The notes below the pieces were generated by a model that was not told the DNA's origin, did not search any database, and saw nothing but the letters and a program-made list of their open reading frames with translations. A stretch of DNA of 64,000 bases from Neodidymelliopsis sp. IMI 364377 (taxonomy: Eukaryota; Ascomycota; Dothideomycetes; Pleosporales; Didymellaceae), in NCBI GenBank assembly GCA_027946375.1, contig JAPEUT010000052.1, forward strand, positions 51,707 to 115,706, in the 5' to 3' direction. The position numbers and the translations under genes were made by a program. Below are positions 47,955-59,514 of this stretch, piece by piece; within the stretch, counting starts at the first letter, position 1; each line of letters begins with the position of its first letter.

Positions 47955-49973
47955 ATGTCGGCTGCACAACTATTGAACCCAAAGGCGGAGTCGAGGGTAC
48001 GGCGCCCATTGTTTGCAAACACTGGCCGCAGCTAACAACGATACAGAGGCGCGGGGAAGCTCTCCAGGTGAACATCTCGGCCGGTGAGGGTCTGCAAAAG
48101 GTATGTAGATACCATGTCGAAGCCGGATAGTATTGGACTAATTCATCTATAGGTCCTCGCATCCAACCTTGGACCCCGCGGTACGCTGAAGATGTAAGTT
48201 CACTGCTCTTGTATGAGGAAGCGCACTGCTAATCATGTCCAGGCTTGTCGATGGTGCTGGAGGAGTATGTTATACGGAGTGACTGTCTGCGAGTATATTC
48301 TGACAGAGTGCGTAGATCAAACTCACAAAAGATGGAAGTGTTCTGTTGAAGGAAATGGTGCGTACAGCCTCGCAGGCTATTTTTTGCAAAGCTAACGCCT
48401 GTACAGCAAATCCAGAACCCGACCGCCGTACGTACAGTTTTCGAGTCCGATGTATGCACAATCTAAGATAGCACAGGTCATGATCGCGCGAGCAGCAACA
48501 GCACAGGACGATATTACGGGAGATGGAACAACATCAGCTGTTCTCTTGATTGGAGAACTCCTCAAGCAGGCCGACCGCTATATCTCCGAGGGCCTTCACC
48601 CGCGTGTGATTACAGACGGATACGACATTGCGAAGACTGAGTCGCTGAGGGTGAGTACTCCTTTTTGCGCACAAAACCTTGAGAGCTGACATGGCGGTAG
48701 TTCCTTGACGAGTTTAAGCTCGAGAAGGAAGTCGACCGAGAACTTCTGCTTTCCGTTGCCCGCACATCGTTATCGACCAAGCTCGACAGCTCGCTCGCCG
48801 AACAACTGACTCCTGACATCGTAGACGCCGTTCTCGCCATCTACCAGGCACCAGCGAAGCCTGATCTGCACATGGTGGAGATTATGACTATGCAGCATCG
48901 TACTGCGGCGGACACACAGCTGATCAGGGGTCTTGCACTCGACCACGGCGCTAGGCATCCTGATATGGCCAAGCGAGTGGAGAATGCGTACATTCTCACT
49001 CTCAATGTCAGTCTGGAATACGAGAAGTCCGAGATCAACTCAGGCTTCTACTACTCGAGCGCAGAGCAGAGGGAGAAGCTTGTTGAGAGTGAGCGAAGGT
49101 TCGTCGACGACAAGCTGAGGAAGATCGTTGAGCTCAAGAAGGAGGTTTGCGGCGATGACCCGAAGAAGGGATTCGTCATCATCAACCAGAAGGGCATCGA
49201 CCCTCTCAGCTTGGATGTACTTGTCAAGAACGGCATTTTCGCACTCAGGAGAGCGAAGAGGAGGAACATGGAACGTCTTCAGCTTGTTTGCGGTGGAACA
49301 TCACAAAACAGCGTCGACGACATGACACCGGATGTTCTTGGTTGGGCAGGTACCGTCTACGAGCACCAGCTGGGCGAGGAGAAGTACACTTTCGTCGAGG
49401 ATGTCAAGGAGCCAAAGTCGGTCACCCTGCTCATCAAGGGACCCAACTCGCATACCATCAGCCAGATCAAGGACGCTGTTCGCGATGGTCTGAGAAGCGT
49501 TTACAACATGATCGTCGACAAGAGCGTCGTGCCCGGAGGTGGCGCCTTCCAGGTTGCCTGCGCTGCTCGTCTCAACAGCGAGGAGTTCAGGAAGACAGTC
49601 AAGGGTAAGGCGAAGTGGGGTGTGTCGGCTTTCGCAGATGCACTTCTCGTTATCCCAAAGACACTAGCTGCCAATTCTGGTCACGACATCCAGGATTCCT
49701 GTAAGTTGTTCCCCGTTATGGTAATTGCTGTTGCTAACAATTTCTTTAGTGGCTGCGCTGCAAGATGAGCACGCAGAAGGCAACGTTGTTGGTCTTAACC
49801 TCGCGACAGGTGAAGCCATGGACCCAACACAAGAGGGCGTCTACGACTCTTTCCGAGTCTTACGTAACTGCATAGCTTCGGCCACCGGAATTGCATCCAA
49901 TCTGTTGTTGTGCGATGAGATGCTGAAGGCACGACAGATGGGCCGCGCCCCCGGCCCTGGCGACGACCAATGA
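47955..49973 (+). CDS. CCT6: T-complex protein 1 subunit zeta (CCT6)
   Basis: Nine exons: 47955-47996, 48047-48100, 48153-48193, 48243-48264, 48316-48357, 48407-48427, 48477-48650, 48701-49700 and 49750-49973, giving 539 residues with phase kept at every junction. CCT6 is one of eight subunits of the cytosolic chaperonin TRiC that folds actin, tubulin and WD proteins. Group II chaperonin motifs are all present: SNLGPRGTLKMLVDG, KLTKDGSVLLKEMQIQNPTA, TAQDDITGDGTTS (nucleotide binding) and VVPGGGAFQVA. The start MSAAQLLNPKAES is typical of zeta. Six introns are packed in the first 520 genomic bases, with exons as short as 21 and 22 bases. Confidence 0.96.
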
Positions 49974-52531
49974 TGAACTCGAAGTCAGGTCAAGGGTATG
50001 GATGTACAGGCTTCATGAGAGCATTGGACGTACTGTATAACACCGTAGCCAAATGAACCAAAAGAATAACTCAATGTACTCTTGCCACAGCATTACCATG
50101 AAGCAAAATACGTTCACCGCTGCCTATCTTTTTGGAAAGCATGGTTGCCTCACTACAAACTTGAAGAGGACACCATATCATAACCTCGCTGGCCGGCGAA
50201 TTCTTCACCATCTCAACATATAATGCACTGAAATGGGAAGCGAGAAGCACGTGCCGCACCAAATCCCAAATACAAGCAGATGTCTCAAACCGCGGGGCAG
50301 ACTTCAACCAGCAACTCCCACCTCTGTTAAACACCCGGCGTCCCAAGGATAATCTAACGATAACAGTGATGGTCCAACGAATGCATTTGTCCTTTGCAAT
50401 CAATTCCAGTCTAAGACAGGTGTAATATTCGTTACTCGGCCTCGGCGATCGACGCGCTCACGCACGGCCATGAACCAGCACTTGCGCACATGGATGAGTG
50501 CGACGCGCACGAGCCAGCAATCGACATGATCTCAGCTCCGTGCAAGCGAGACGCACAAGTACACACCGGCCGATTGACTTGTCACAACAGCGTTTTGATT
50601 ATGATATAAATGTTTAATTTTCAGTTACTGGTTGTGCAGTGCGAGGATTTGTACGAACTCATTTCTTGCCTTTTACCAGAAGTGACCGCGAGTCCCGCAC
50701 AACACTGCACTTAACCAATCTTTGGACCAAACCTTCATGGGTTCAACCCATACTTTTTGCATTTTTGAACTTTGAGTTGTCCAATAGAGCTAATGTTGCT
50801 CTCTTCTGTGCACGTCTTGGTTTGTTTTTGACACATTTGTTGGTCATGCTGTACTTTTCTAAAGTTTTGCTTGTGCAGGAGAGGAGGATTGGACAAAGAC
50901 TGAAACTTGGTGCGTGCTTCGCCCAAGCTTTTCCTCTTCTTCGACGCTTCTTCACCTCTTCCACATGTCCATTTACCTTCGTCAACAGTGGCTCCACCCA
51001 GCACGATTAAAGAGTTAGCTTATGTACCACAAAGTGGCCCTGTCAACTCTCTTGTCACTCAGCATGTGTGAGCCATTGCGAGTCAACACGATACTTTCGC
51101 CATCGTTTCTCCTTTGTTTCGTTTAGCCACAAGCCAGTCTGCTCATAGTTCTCTACACGATTCTGCAGCATTTCCCCAATGGACAACACACTAAGCTCTG
51201 GTTTGCAAAGAGATGTCTACATAGTCTGGCATGGTTAACTGGTGGTATCTTACCTAGACATCAACTTAGCATACTCTAAGGCCGTCACCAATAATGGTCG
51301 AGCGCGCTGCAAGCATGACGGGCATGACATTGTAGTATCATCGATGTCACAATTAAGACCCTTGATCATGGATGATACGTCTTGCGCGGATGAAGTATCT
51401 AACTCACCATAAGTATTGCATTTTTCACCTCGTCTTACCTCACTTTCCGTCTATCCTACTAATTTTTCAATCTACTTTTTGGCATCAGCAACAACGCCGA
51501 TAGCATCCGAGTCTCTTCCTTGCGCACACTTAGCTCGCATGCCGAGTCTCCCTTTTAGGCATATGTTGGCGCGTGCCTATACCCTTGAGCACGTTTCGGT
51601 CGCCCTGACCGACGGCAATAACATCTGAGTCTAGTAACGAAAACATCGCGCACGCCCGGCTTCTCATACATTATCATTGGCATACTCTCGAGTAGGGTTC
51701 GTATTGAGATGTGCAATGTGCATGGTCATACCCTTTGGATGGAAGTTGACATCGGTTGTTCTGGCTGCTGTGGCTGCGCACAACTTACGATGTCACGTAA
51801 GGCGCTTGTCACTGAGGTTCAAATGTGAGTTTTGTTAACGTCTTTTTGAGATGTTTCCAAGCCACTCTCCAACGTCAGAAGTGGCGCACCTTCACGTTTC
51901 AGATCTTGTGTCTTCATTTCAGGCCTATTGCGTGTTTCGCCCGACACAGGCTCATTTAAGGCGTTTGTTACCCCAACAAAATACACCCTTCTCGACAAAG
52001 AAGCCCTCACTTCACATCCATGATTGCCCTGGCGGCGCACTTGAGCAGACGCTTGCATGAAATATACTAAGACAATCACGGTGCACTGTCCATAAATAAA
52101 GCCATCAACCGCATCCGGACGAGCCCAGAACTTCGGAGACACTGGAGGTCTGCAAACACAGACCTCGGGAACAAGCATCGGTGAAAACGCCTTCATTTAC
52201 TGACAATCGCGGTTGCCCTGGCGTCGCGCCAAGCAAGGTAGACGCAGGTACCAAACACGCATGCATAACGCTCACTCGTCCCTTGCTTGCACTTCCCTCC
52301 CCACTACACTCTTTGCGCCCCTCCACTCCTTCAAAGCTTCTCAACTCGGCCCAGCCCGATTCACCTTCCTTTCAAGCTGCAGGCAGTCAGTCACTCGTTC
52401 GTATTGCTTCAACTCGAAGCTACCTTGCATTTCTGCAACCACCTTACCATCCGCTTTCGAGTACTCCCATAGCCATCTTTGCAAAACACCGTTACTTTTG
52501 AGCATTCCATAACACTCGCTTCATTTTCACC
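49974..52531. other. gene-free stretch (2.6 kb)
   Basis: Frames such as minus 50071-50403 (110 codons, LVRHVLLASHFSALYVEM) and plus 50639-51010 have some protein-like stretches but no ATG-based gene model, motif or intron. The right end is the promoter and probably a pyrimidine-rich leader (52290-52520) of the GH17 gene. Confidence 0.45.
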
Positions 52532-53906
52532 ATGAAGTACATCGTTATTGCGGGCGTGTTCGCTACGATCTTGGGCACTGCCAGCAGTCGTCCTCTCGGT
52601 ACGTTATAAAAGTTTCAAGCGAGTGAAATAGCTAACTTATACAGACAAGCGTGACTATGTGACCGAGATCGTCTACGTAACGGAGACTGTTGCGGATGCT
52701 GTTGTGTATGTTGACCAGGACGGCACACCCTATCTCACGTCGACTGTGGAGAAGTCTCCTGCTATCTCGTCTGTTGTCGAGGTTGTTACTACTTCCGCTG
52801 CAGCTTCCACAGCAGCCCCAAGCATCGAGTCTTCAGTAATGCCTGTCGTCGTATTATCCTCGGTAGTGCCAGTTCCACCGTCTTCGCCAACACTACCTTC
52901 GTCTTCTGCTGTGGTCTCTGGGCCTGAACCTTCGTCGGTTCAAGTTGAAGAGAATGTGACTACATCCACCGCAGCTCAGTCTTCGTACACACCCCCACCT
53001 CCACCTCCCGCGTCAAACACACCGGTACCAGCGCCGGCCCCGTCATCGTCTGCAGCCGCACCTGTGTCTTCCCAGGCACCCCAAGCCAATGAGCTAAACG
53101 GTGGTGGTATCCCTATTGGTGTGACGTATGACCCTTTCACCGGATCCGAGGGCAACTCTCGATGCAAGACAGACGCCGAGATTGCCGACGAGTTCAGCAG
53201 GATGAGCTCCTACAAGGCTGTCCGCATCTATGGCATGGGCTGCAACATCGTCCCGCTCGCTGTGCAGAACGCTCTCAAGAACGGACAAGTGCTCATGGGA
53301 GGTGCGTACCTCAGCAACGGTGGTGATGGCGAGGACCTCAACACAGTTATCGCCGGTTGGAAGAGCGCTATCAATGAGTATGCGAACGGCAGTTGGGATA
53401 TCCTGAAGCTTTTCTCTGTCGAGAACGAGCGCGTCAACGACCACGATATGACAGCTTCTGAAGTCGTCGATGCTATCCGTCGCGGCCGCGATCAACTCCG
53501 TAGTGTTGGTTATGAAGGCCCAGTCGGAGCCGTTGAGACTGTACCCGCCACTATCGACAACCCTGCAATCTGCCAGGCCGCTGATGTGGTCATGGTGAAT
53601 TGCCACCCCTTCTTTGATCCGAATACCGCAGCCGAGGATGCTGGTACATTTGTCAAGTCCCAGATTGAGCAAGTCAAGACGGCTTGCAACACCAACCGCG
53701 TTGTCGTCACAGAGACTGGCTGGCCTCACCAGGGTGACGCCAACGGCAAGGCCGTCCCTTCCCCTGACAATCAGGCTAAAGCACTTGCTTCTATCCGCAG
53801 CGAGTTCACGTCCGATGTCTTCATTCATAACGCCTTCGACTCCCTTTGGAAGTCTGATTCGGCTTCCACTTTTGATGCCGAGCAATACTGGGGTGTTATC
53901 CAGTAG
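52532..53906 (+). CDS. secreted GH17 beta-1,3-glucanase-type protein
   Basis: Exons are 52532-52598 and 52645-53906 (46-base intron), giving 442 residues. A signal peptide (MKYIVIAGVFATILGTASS) is followed by a dibasic KR site (residues 24-25), a possible Kex2 cut. Next are YVTEIVYVTETV, typical of fungal GH17/SUN-like wall proteins, and an S/T/V/P-rich linker to about residue 150 that is likely O-mannosylated. The catalytic domain starts at GIPIGVTYDPF. The expected acid/base is Glu284 in VENE and the nucleophile Glu379 in TETGWP. No C-terminal GPI signal is visible. It resembles BtgE/Scw-type wall glucanases or transglycosylases that remodel beta-1,3-glucan. Confidence 0.92.
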
Positions 53907-55040
53907 AGGGAGATTGACGACATGCCTCTTGTGTTTAGGCTTACCCCGATGCGCAGTCGAATCTGCGCTCTCCTCATCTCATCTCATACCCACCAGCAGC
54001 TTGGACTGCATACGTGCGGTAGGCATTTTTCTGGCCATCATGATCACGAGGATATGCGTCATGTAGTATAAATAGTAGTCATAATGACACCAACATGCTT
54101 GAAGAATTGTCCACTGATTGTGAGCCAACTGTACTGATGTTGTGTTGTCTACCACGAACGCTGTATTGCTATTAATTTTCGAGGTCGTGGTATCCGATAG
54201 AGTCGTCTAGAATACCACGCAGTCCCGGTAAGTCACCGACAAGGGTCCCTGATGATTCTCATTTCTCATCTCGGCATCATTTCCTTTTACCTTTCCCAGG
54301 CACACAGCCTTACCCCAGCTCACGCCAGCGAGCCGACGCGCGTCCATGGAAGAAAAAAAGAATCCCAGCAGAAAGGAAGCAAAGAATAGACACGTACGTG
54401 GCACTGCACCTTGCTTTCTTACATGCCTGCGTGCATGATGTGAAGCATGGATTCTGCGGATGCATGGAGATCCTGTGGCTATGTATGCGAGGGACATGTG
54501 CGTGTGTTTCGCTAGTTAGCTAGTTAGCTAGTTAGCTAGCTAGTGTTTGCATGCATGCATGGATCGATGGATGGATGGATGGATGGAGATTAGTGGGATG
54601 CAGGTTATGGAGTGTATTTGGACGAGTGGGTGGTGTTGGGATTTCTTCATGGGGATGGGGATGGGGATGGAAGAATAGAGAGAGAGAGAGAGGTGTGTGT
54701 TGCGGTTGTAGAACTGAGATGAGAATCTTTGGGGGATGAAGAACGTTGGTTGGTGGGATACCACTCATGGTATGTCCTGGTTGTGGTTATGGTTGGTATT
54801 TGGTTTGATGAACGGTAAATAGATAGGATAGGTATTATGCGAGGCAAGGAAAAGAGTAGAATAAAAGTATTGATGGACAGATAGATGGGTAGGAAAAAGG
54901 TGGTTTATACACATGCAATATTCACATCTACCTCGACATCCCCTCAGACCTGTGTAATTACATCCAACCCCCCACCCAGTCTCTACATACAAGAAATAAA
55001 CAACTACAAAGACAAAAGAACAAACTCTTTTTTCCACATC
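53907..55040. other. intergenic between convergent GH17 and tyrosinase genes
   Basis: Contains the 3' ends of both genes and, at 54511-54692, the cluster of simple repeats listed separately. No gene seen. Confidence 0.5.
54511..54692. repeat. compound microsatellite cluster
   Basis: Five different simple repeats lie side by side: (TAGCTAGT)-type units at 54511-54543, GCAT units at about 54549-54561, (GGAT)n at about 54566-54587, (GGGGAT)3 at 54651-54670 and (AG)n at 54677-54692. The first is built of palindromic CTAG/TAGCTA units. Confidence 0.85.
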
Positions 55041-57347
55041 TTACATCTCGGCATACAAAAAGTTACCGTCCTGGTCCACATACTCAATTGTCTGCTTCGT
55101 AACGCAGTAGCCCTGCTCCTCCCAGGGGAGAGTCGGGTACGGGAAGACGCCAGAGCTGGGCTGGGGCGCCGCCGAGCTGCCGCCGCCACCAATGGTGGGT
55201 GACTCGTTGTAGTCGCTGCCCTCGGGCAGGGCAATGTCGAGCGGGGTGGGAGTGTAGGTGAAGGGCTTGCCGGCGGGCTTGTTCTCGGTGACCTTGGGGA
55301 GGATGGTGTATGGGGCTGAGAGATCGGGAAGCTCGTCGTCCGAGGTGGGAGGCGTGACCTTTGTGCATTTGGCGAAGACGTGGAAGTTGGGGATATCCGA
55401 GGGGTTGATCTCGCCGTTGACGCCGACGACCTTGTAGTAGAGGTTTTCGGCGAGGTAAGGCTCGACATCGTCGGGGTGCAGGGACTTGAGGGAGCCCTCG
55501 GCTTCCTTGCCTTGGAGGCAAGAGGTCAGGGGAAGAGCGCCCAGGGTCATGACGGGGCTGGACGAGTTGCCGGGCATGGACATGCCGAGGACACCGTAAG
55601 CGCCGACGTAGTTGGGGTCCTGGGTGTAGTCGGTGGAAGCGTCGTAGTCACCCTCGGAGGCGGTGCCGTTGGTGTAGGGAGCAGTCGAGTTGGAGACCGG
55701 GTAGGGAGCGGTAGAGTTGGAGTAGGGGGCAGTCGAGTTGGAAGTCGAGTTGGAGCCGGAGTTGCCGATGAAGCAGTGGACGGTGTAGGAGCCCTCGAGC
55801 GCGTACTTGTTGGCTGCAATGGCGAGAACGTGGTGGTAGTCACCCTCCTTGAAAGGACGTCCAAGGTACTGGCCGGTCTCGGCGTCGGTGGTGCTGTTGT
55901 CACGCTTGGTGATGGACCTGACGCCAGCGCCGTAGAGGCTGCTGACAGCGCGAGCGACCTGGGAGTAGGAGCGCTCGCTGGTCTCGGGGTAGTGGTAGCC
56001 GAGAACGCGGGTCTCCTTGACGTCCTGGCTGGTGAAGTAGTCACCCTTGTTGTTCTTGGTGAAGGGCTTGAGCGGCGTGTAGCTGTTCTTAGCCTCACCC
56101 TGGTTCCACTGAGCCATGCCGTGGTTGATGTTGCCGTTGGCGACGTAGGTGTTGGGGACAATCAACTGGTACATGGCAAGCAGACGGTCGACGTTGGTGT
56201 GGTGCAGCCAGAAGATGGGGTCGAAGGAGGAAATGTCGAGATAGTACATGTGGCCACCAGACTCACCGCCAGCGGTGTTGTGGACGGAATCGTGGATAGA
56301 CTCGAAGCTGTCAACACCGCTGCCGCTCAGGTCAGTGCGGACACCAATCTGGGTGGTAGAGGCGGCACCCCACGACTGCTTGCTGGAGAACAGAGCGAAG
56401 ACACGGTCACGGAGAGACAGGCGCATCGAGTTGAAGCGAGCGTTCATCTCGTTGTTGTTGCTGCGGGTAGGGTTGCCAACGGGGCGACGGAGCGTCGTGG
56501 GCCAGTTGTTCCAGGGACCGCCGCCCATCTCAGATGGCAGCGAGCTACCCCAGCTGTACGAGTAGAGAGGGTTGGGAATGGTGACAGTTCCAGAAGGCTT
56601 GGTGACAGTCACAGTCTGATCACGGATCAGAGTGGGGACGGTGGCACCGCTGGAGCCGGGGTCCATTGCCCAGTCCCAGTAGGGCATGCGCAGCGTCGCA
56701 GCAGCGTTGTTCCATCGGCTCTGCTGGCTGGATGGGAAGGTCTTGATAACCTCCTGAACGCTCTGGTACCAGGCTTGCTGTGGACGTGATTAGCATATAC
56801 CGTCAAACCAAATTGAGCGCAAAGCTGTGCATACCTCGAAGATGGCCAGGTAAGGCCTGTGCCAGGAACCGAAAAGAGTCTGGGCGTGGGGGCAGAAACC
56901 AGCCGTGTTGACCAGAGGAGTGGGGAAGTTGTTCCAGGTGGTGTAGGGACGGCCGTGAACACCGACAACCTGGTAGTAGGAAAGCGTGTCGGTCTTGTCC
57001 TTTGCCATGAACCTCTCCATACCGAGGAGGTACAAGTTCCACTGGTCGGCGTTCTGCTTCAGGGTGCGGATCTCCAGACGAGGAGCCGAGACTCTGCCAG
57101 AGTCGTTGCAAGTGCCCGAGCTAGTAGCGCTGGTGCTGCAGACACCGGTAATGGCCGTGTATCCAGACGACTGACGGGCCACCAGGCTGTCGCTGATCTC
57201 CTCCATGTGGGCCTCAATGGCAGAGTCTGCCGCATGGCGGGCATGGTGGTGGTGGCTGCCGTGCTGGAGGGCAACTGTGAACTGGAGGAAAGCAAAAAAG
57301 GCAAACAAGACGGTCGTCATGTTCTGGGGCTTGCTGAAGTTGGCCAT
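55041..57347 (-). CDS. secreted tyrosinase (type-3 copper phenol oxidase)
   Basis: Exons are 56835-57347 and 55041-56777 (57-base intron), giving 749 residues. Tyrosinase oxidises phenols to quinones, in melanin synthesis or phenol detoxification. A signal peptide (TTVLFAFFAFLQFTVA) is followed by a His-rich stretch (HGSHHHHARH). CuA ligands are His131, His154 and His163; Cys152-x-His154 fits the thioether bond of fungal enzymes. CuB ligands are in HDSVH (333, 337) and FWLHH. PYWDWA is conserved. Between the catalytic core and the C-terminal beta domain lies a sequon-rich tandem repeat (NSTAPY units, 55670-55765). The C-terminal lid domain contains FHVFAKCTKV. ATG 57320 would also leave a signal peptide; ATG 57347 is the first. 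Confidence 0.94.
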
Positions 57348-59514
57348 GTTGAAAGTAGGGTGCACGTTGCGCAAAACACAATGGGCAGACGAAAAGGAGT
57401 CAAAGGTGCTACAAGCGGATTAAAGAGCGATGCGTGTTCAAAAGAGTGTAACGACGTCGGATCGAGTCCTCGGTCTGTAAGAGGGAAAAAAAGAGGAGGA
57501 GTCGTGAACAGAAAGCCCGACGTCAAAGGACTTTCAAGAACGAACCAGAGGTTTACCGCGGGCCAGGCAGGGGCGGCTTGTCGGGTCATATATCAAACGC
57601 TCTATTTTCAGCCATGCTCGACTAGGGTTAAGCTGATCCCACGACGCGGCCATTGCAGGTGCGGCGGTGGAGATGGAGCGAGTGGCGCATGTGCGTCCAA
57701 GGTGTCCATGGTGCTCGTGCGGCGGTGATTGGGTCGAGGGGACAGGCAGTGGAGCGTGGGCGAGGGCCTGTCGGTGCGAAACAACGAACTCGCTAGGATC
57801 CGCGACTACGCCCCTGACTAGACTCGAAGCGTCGCCCGTCTGCGGGCGCTTGGACGGGCCTCCAGCTGCTGGTGCGGGAGGCTTCAGGCTGCGCAGTGTG
57901 CGGATAGGCACGCTCACGCCAGGAAGACGCCAGACGCTGCAGCGTGTCCTGGAGCGACGGAGCCTGCCCCGCCCCGTTGCGCTGCCTGTGCAGCCTCTGG
58001 CAGTTGTGAAGGAGCAGTGTCGCCTGTCGCCGTGTATAAATTGTACAATGAACGAGCCTGCCTGCCTCTTCGCCTCTTCTCGTACGAAAAGAGACGAGCC
58101 TGAGCTCGAGCTGAGAGCGCTACTAGCACTCAGCCACCAGACAGGAGTCAAGACGCCGGACAGCAAGCAGTAAGGTGCCGTCGTCAGCATCTCTCTCTGG
58201 CGACGCGACAGCAAGTGTACATACTATGGTTGTAGTACATGGTAGCGTGCCAACCCAAATAGCCAAGCTGACGTCGCAGCATCAGACCTCCTTTACCCGC
58301 TGTCTTGCCCTCAACTGCCCCAAAGCATTCGCAAGCGCACAGCGCGTCTTCCGTATTCGAAAGCCAGCGCAACAGAAAACGGTACCGATTACCGTCCTCG
58401 CCTTCCGTATCTGCAAAACTCGCACAAGATGAAAGGGCTGATCTGCACCCTCTTCTCCACCTTTCGTCCCCCTTTAGCGAGTGTTTCACCACGCCAGACC
58501 AACTGGGCCTTGCTCAGTCCGTCCACATGTCATCACCGAGCTGGTTTGCATGGGCCTGGTTTGTTTCATTGCATTGCGCACGTCTGCGTTGCTTGTGCAG
58601 TTAAGCTTTCGCGCGCTGTGGGGTGTGTCTCTTGCCGGATCTGCGCTGCGAGGTGGTCGTTGTGTTATTTTGTCCCAACAAGTCGCTGCAGGTACGAATT
58701 AACGGCGACTGCAAGTCTTCTCGGCCCTGCTTCCCGTGGGCAAGCCGCCTTCAAGGCTGCATAACAACCAATAAACTCATGCATGCGTGGCTGCAGCGTA
58801 ATCCCCAACCCAACCCATTCTCACCCGAAGAGAAACATCACAGCTTAACCTTTACCGCCGTACCAATACTAATACAAATGCTAATACCAATACCAACACC
58901 GCTCTTACATACCGACTTGTCATCATCACCGTCCAATGACGTCTCCAGTGGGGTAAGACAACGAGACAGAAAACTCCCCGAACTATACTTGGCAATACGC
59001 GCAGATCCGCATCTCGTACATTAGAGTGGAGGTGGTGCGCGTCAATACTGCAGGTACGGTGTATCTGCCTTCAGCACGTCAGTCAGCAGCCAGCTGTTCG
59101 CTGTCCGAGACGCCAACGCCAACGCCAACGCCAATGTCTCGTTTAAGAAGCCGCGTAGGTAACTACTTGGCCGTTGAGTAGGATGGTTTCCATCACTTTA
59201 GAGCGACGCCGCACACGCACGACCCCGCCTTAGCGTTGTGTAGGTAGAGCACCATTTGTTGCACTGCACAGTGATCTGCAAAAACCACCCATTACATCTC
59301 TGAGGAAGCAAAGTGGTATCATGACTATCATCTACCCTATAGGCCCGCCTGTTCGCTACATACAAAGAGAAGAAAGCTAAATGATTGAACAACGATGGGT
59401 ATATAGTCCTTTTCGAAATACACACGTGGAAGTAAAATAGGAAGACAAAGAAGAAAAGAACAAAGACTGAAAAGGGAAAAAAAAAGAAGCACGCCCATAA
59501 CGCAAATCGCGTAT
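57348..59514. other. long 5' flank of tyrosinase and 3' flank of BCK1
   Basis: No supported gene in 2.2 kb. A short tandem repeat of GCCAAC (about four units) lies at 59111-59134. Because tyrosinase and BCK1 are both on the minus strand, nearly all of this is tyrosinase upstream sequence, which is long for this genome and may hold its control sites. Confidence 0.5.
59111..59134. repeat. (GCCAAC)4 short tandem repeat
   Basis: Four head-to-tail GCCAAC units, the last one slightly shortened, in the region between BCK1 and tyrosinase. Confidence 0.8.

Noticed and set aside
50639..51010. possible transposon remnant suggested by K/R/Q-rich minus-strand frames and a GTGCAGTGCGAGG start
   Set aside because: I found no inverted partner for the end sequence and no transposase motif.
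55380..56789. 469-codon plus-strand frame over the tyrosinase
   Set aside because: It is an exact antisense of tyrosinase coding sequence and arises from GC-rich third positions; its product is V/G/D-rich and motif-free.
57534..58214. 226-codon minus-strand frame upstream of tyrosinase
   Set aside because: R/S/P-rich with no motif; overlaps equally long frames on the other strand, as expected of GC-rich non-coding DNA.
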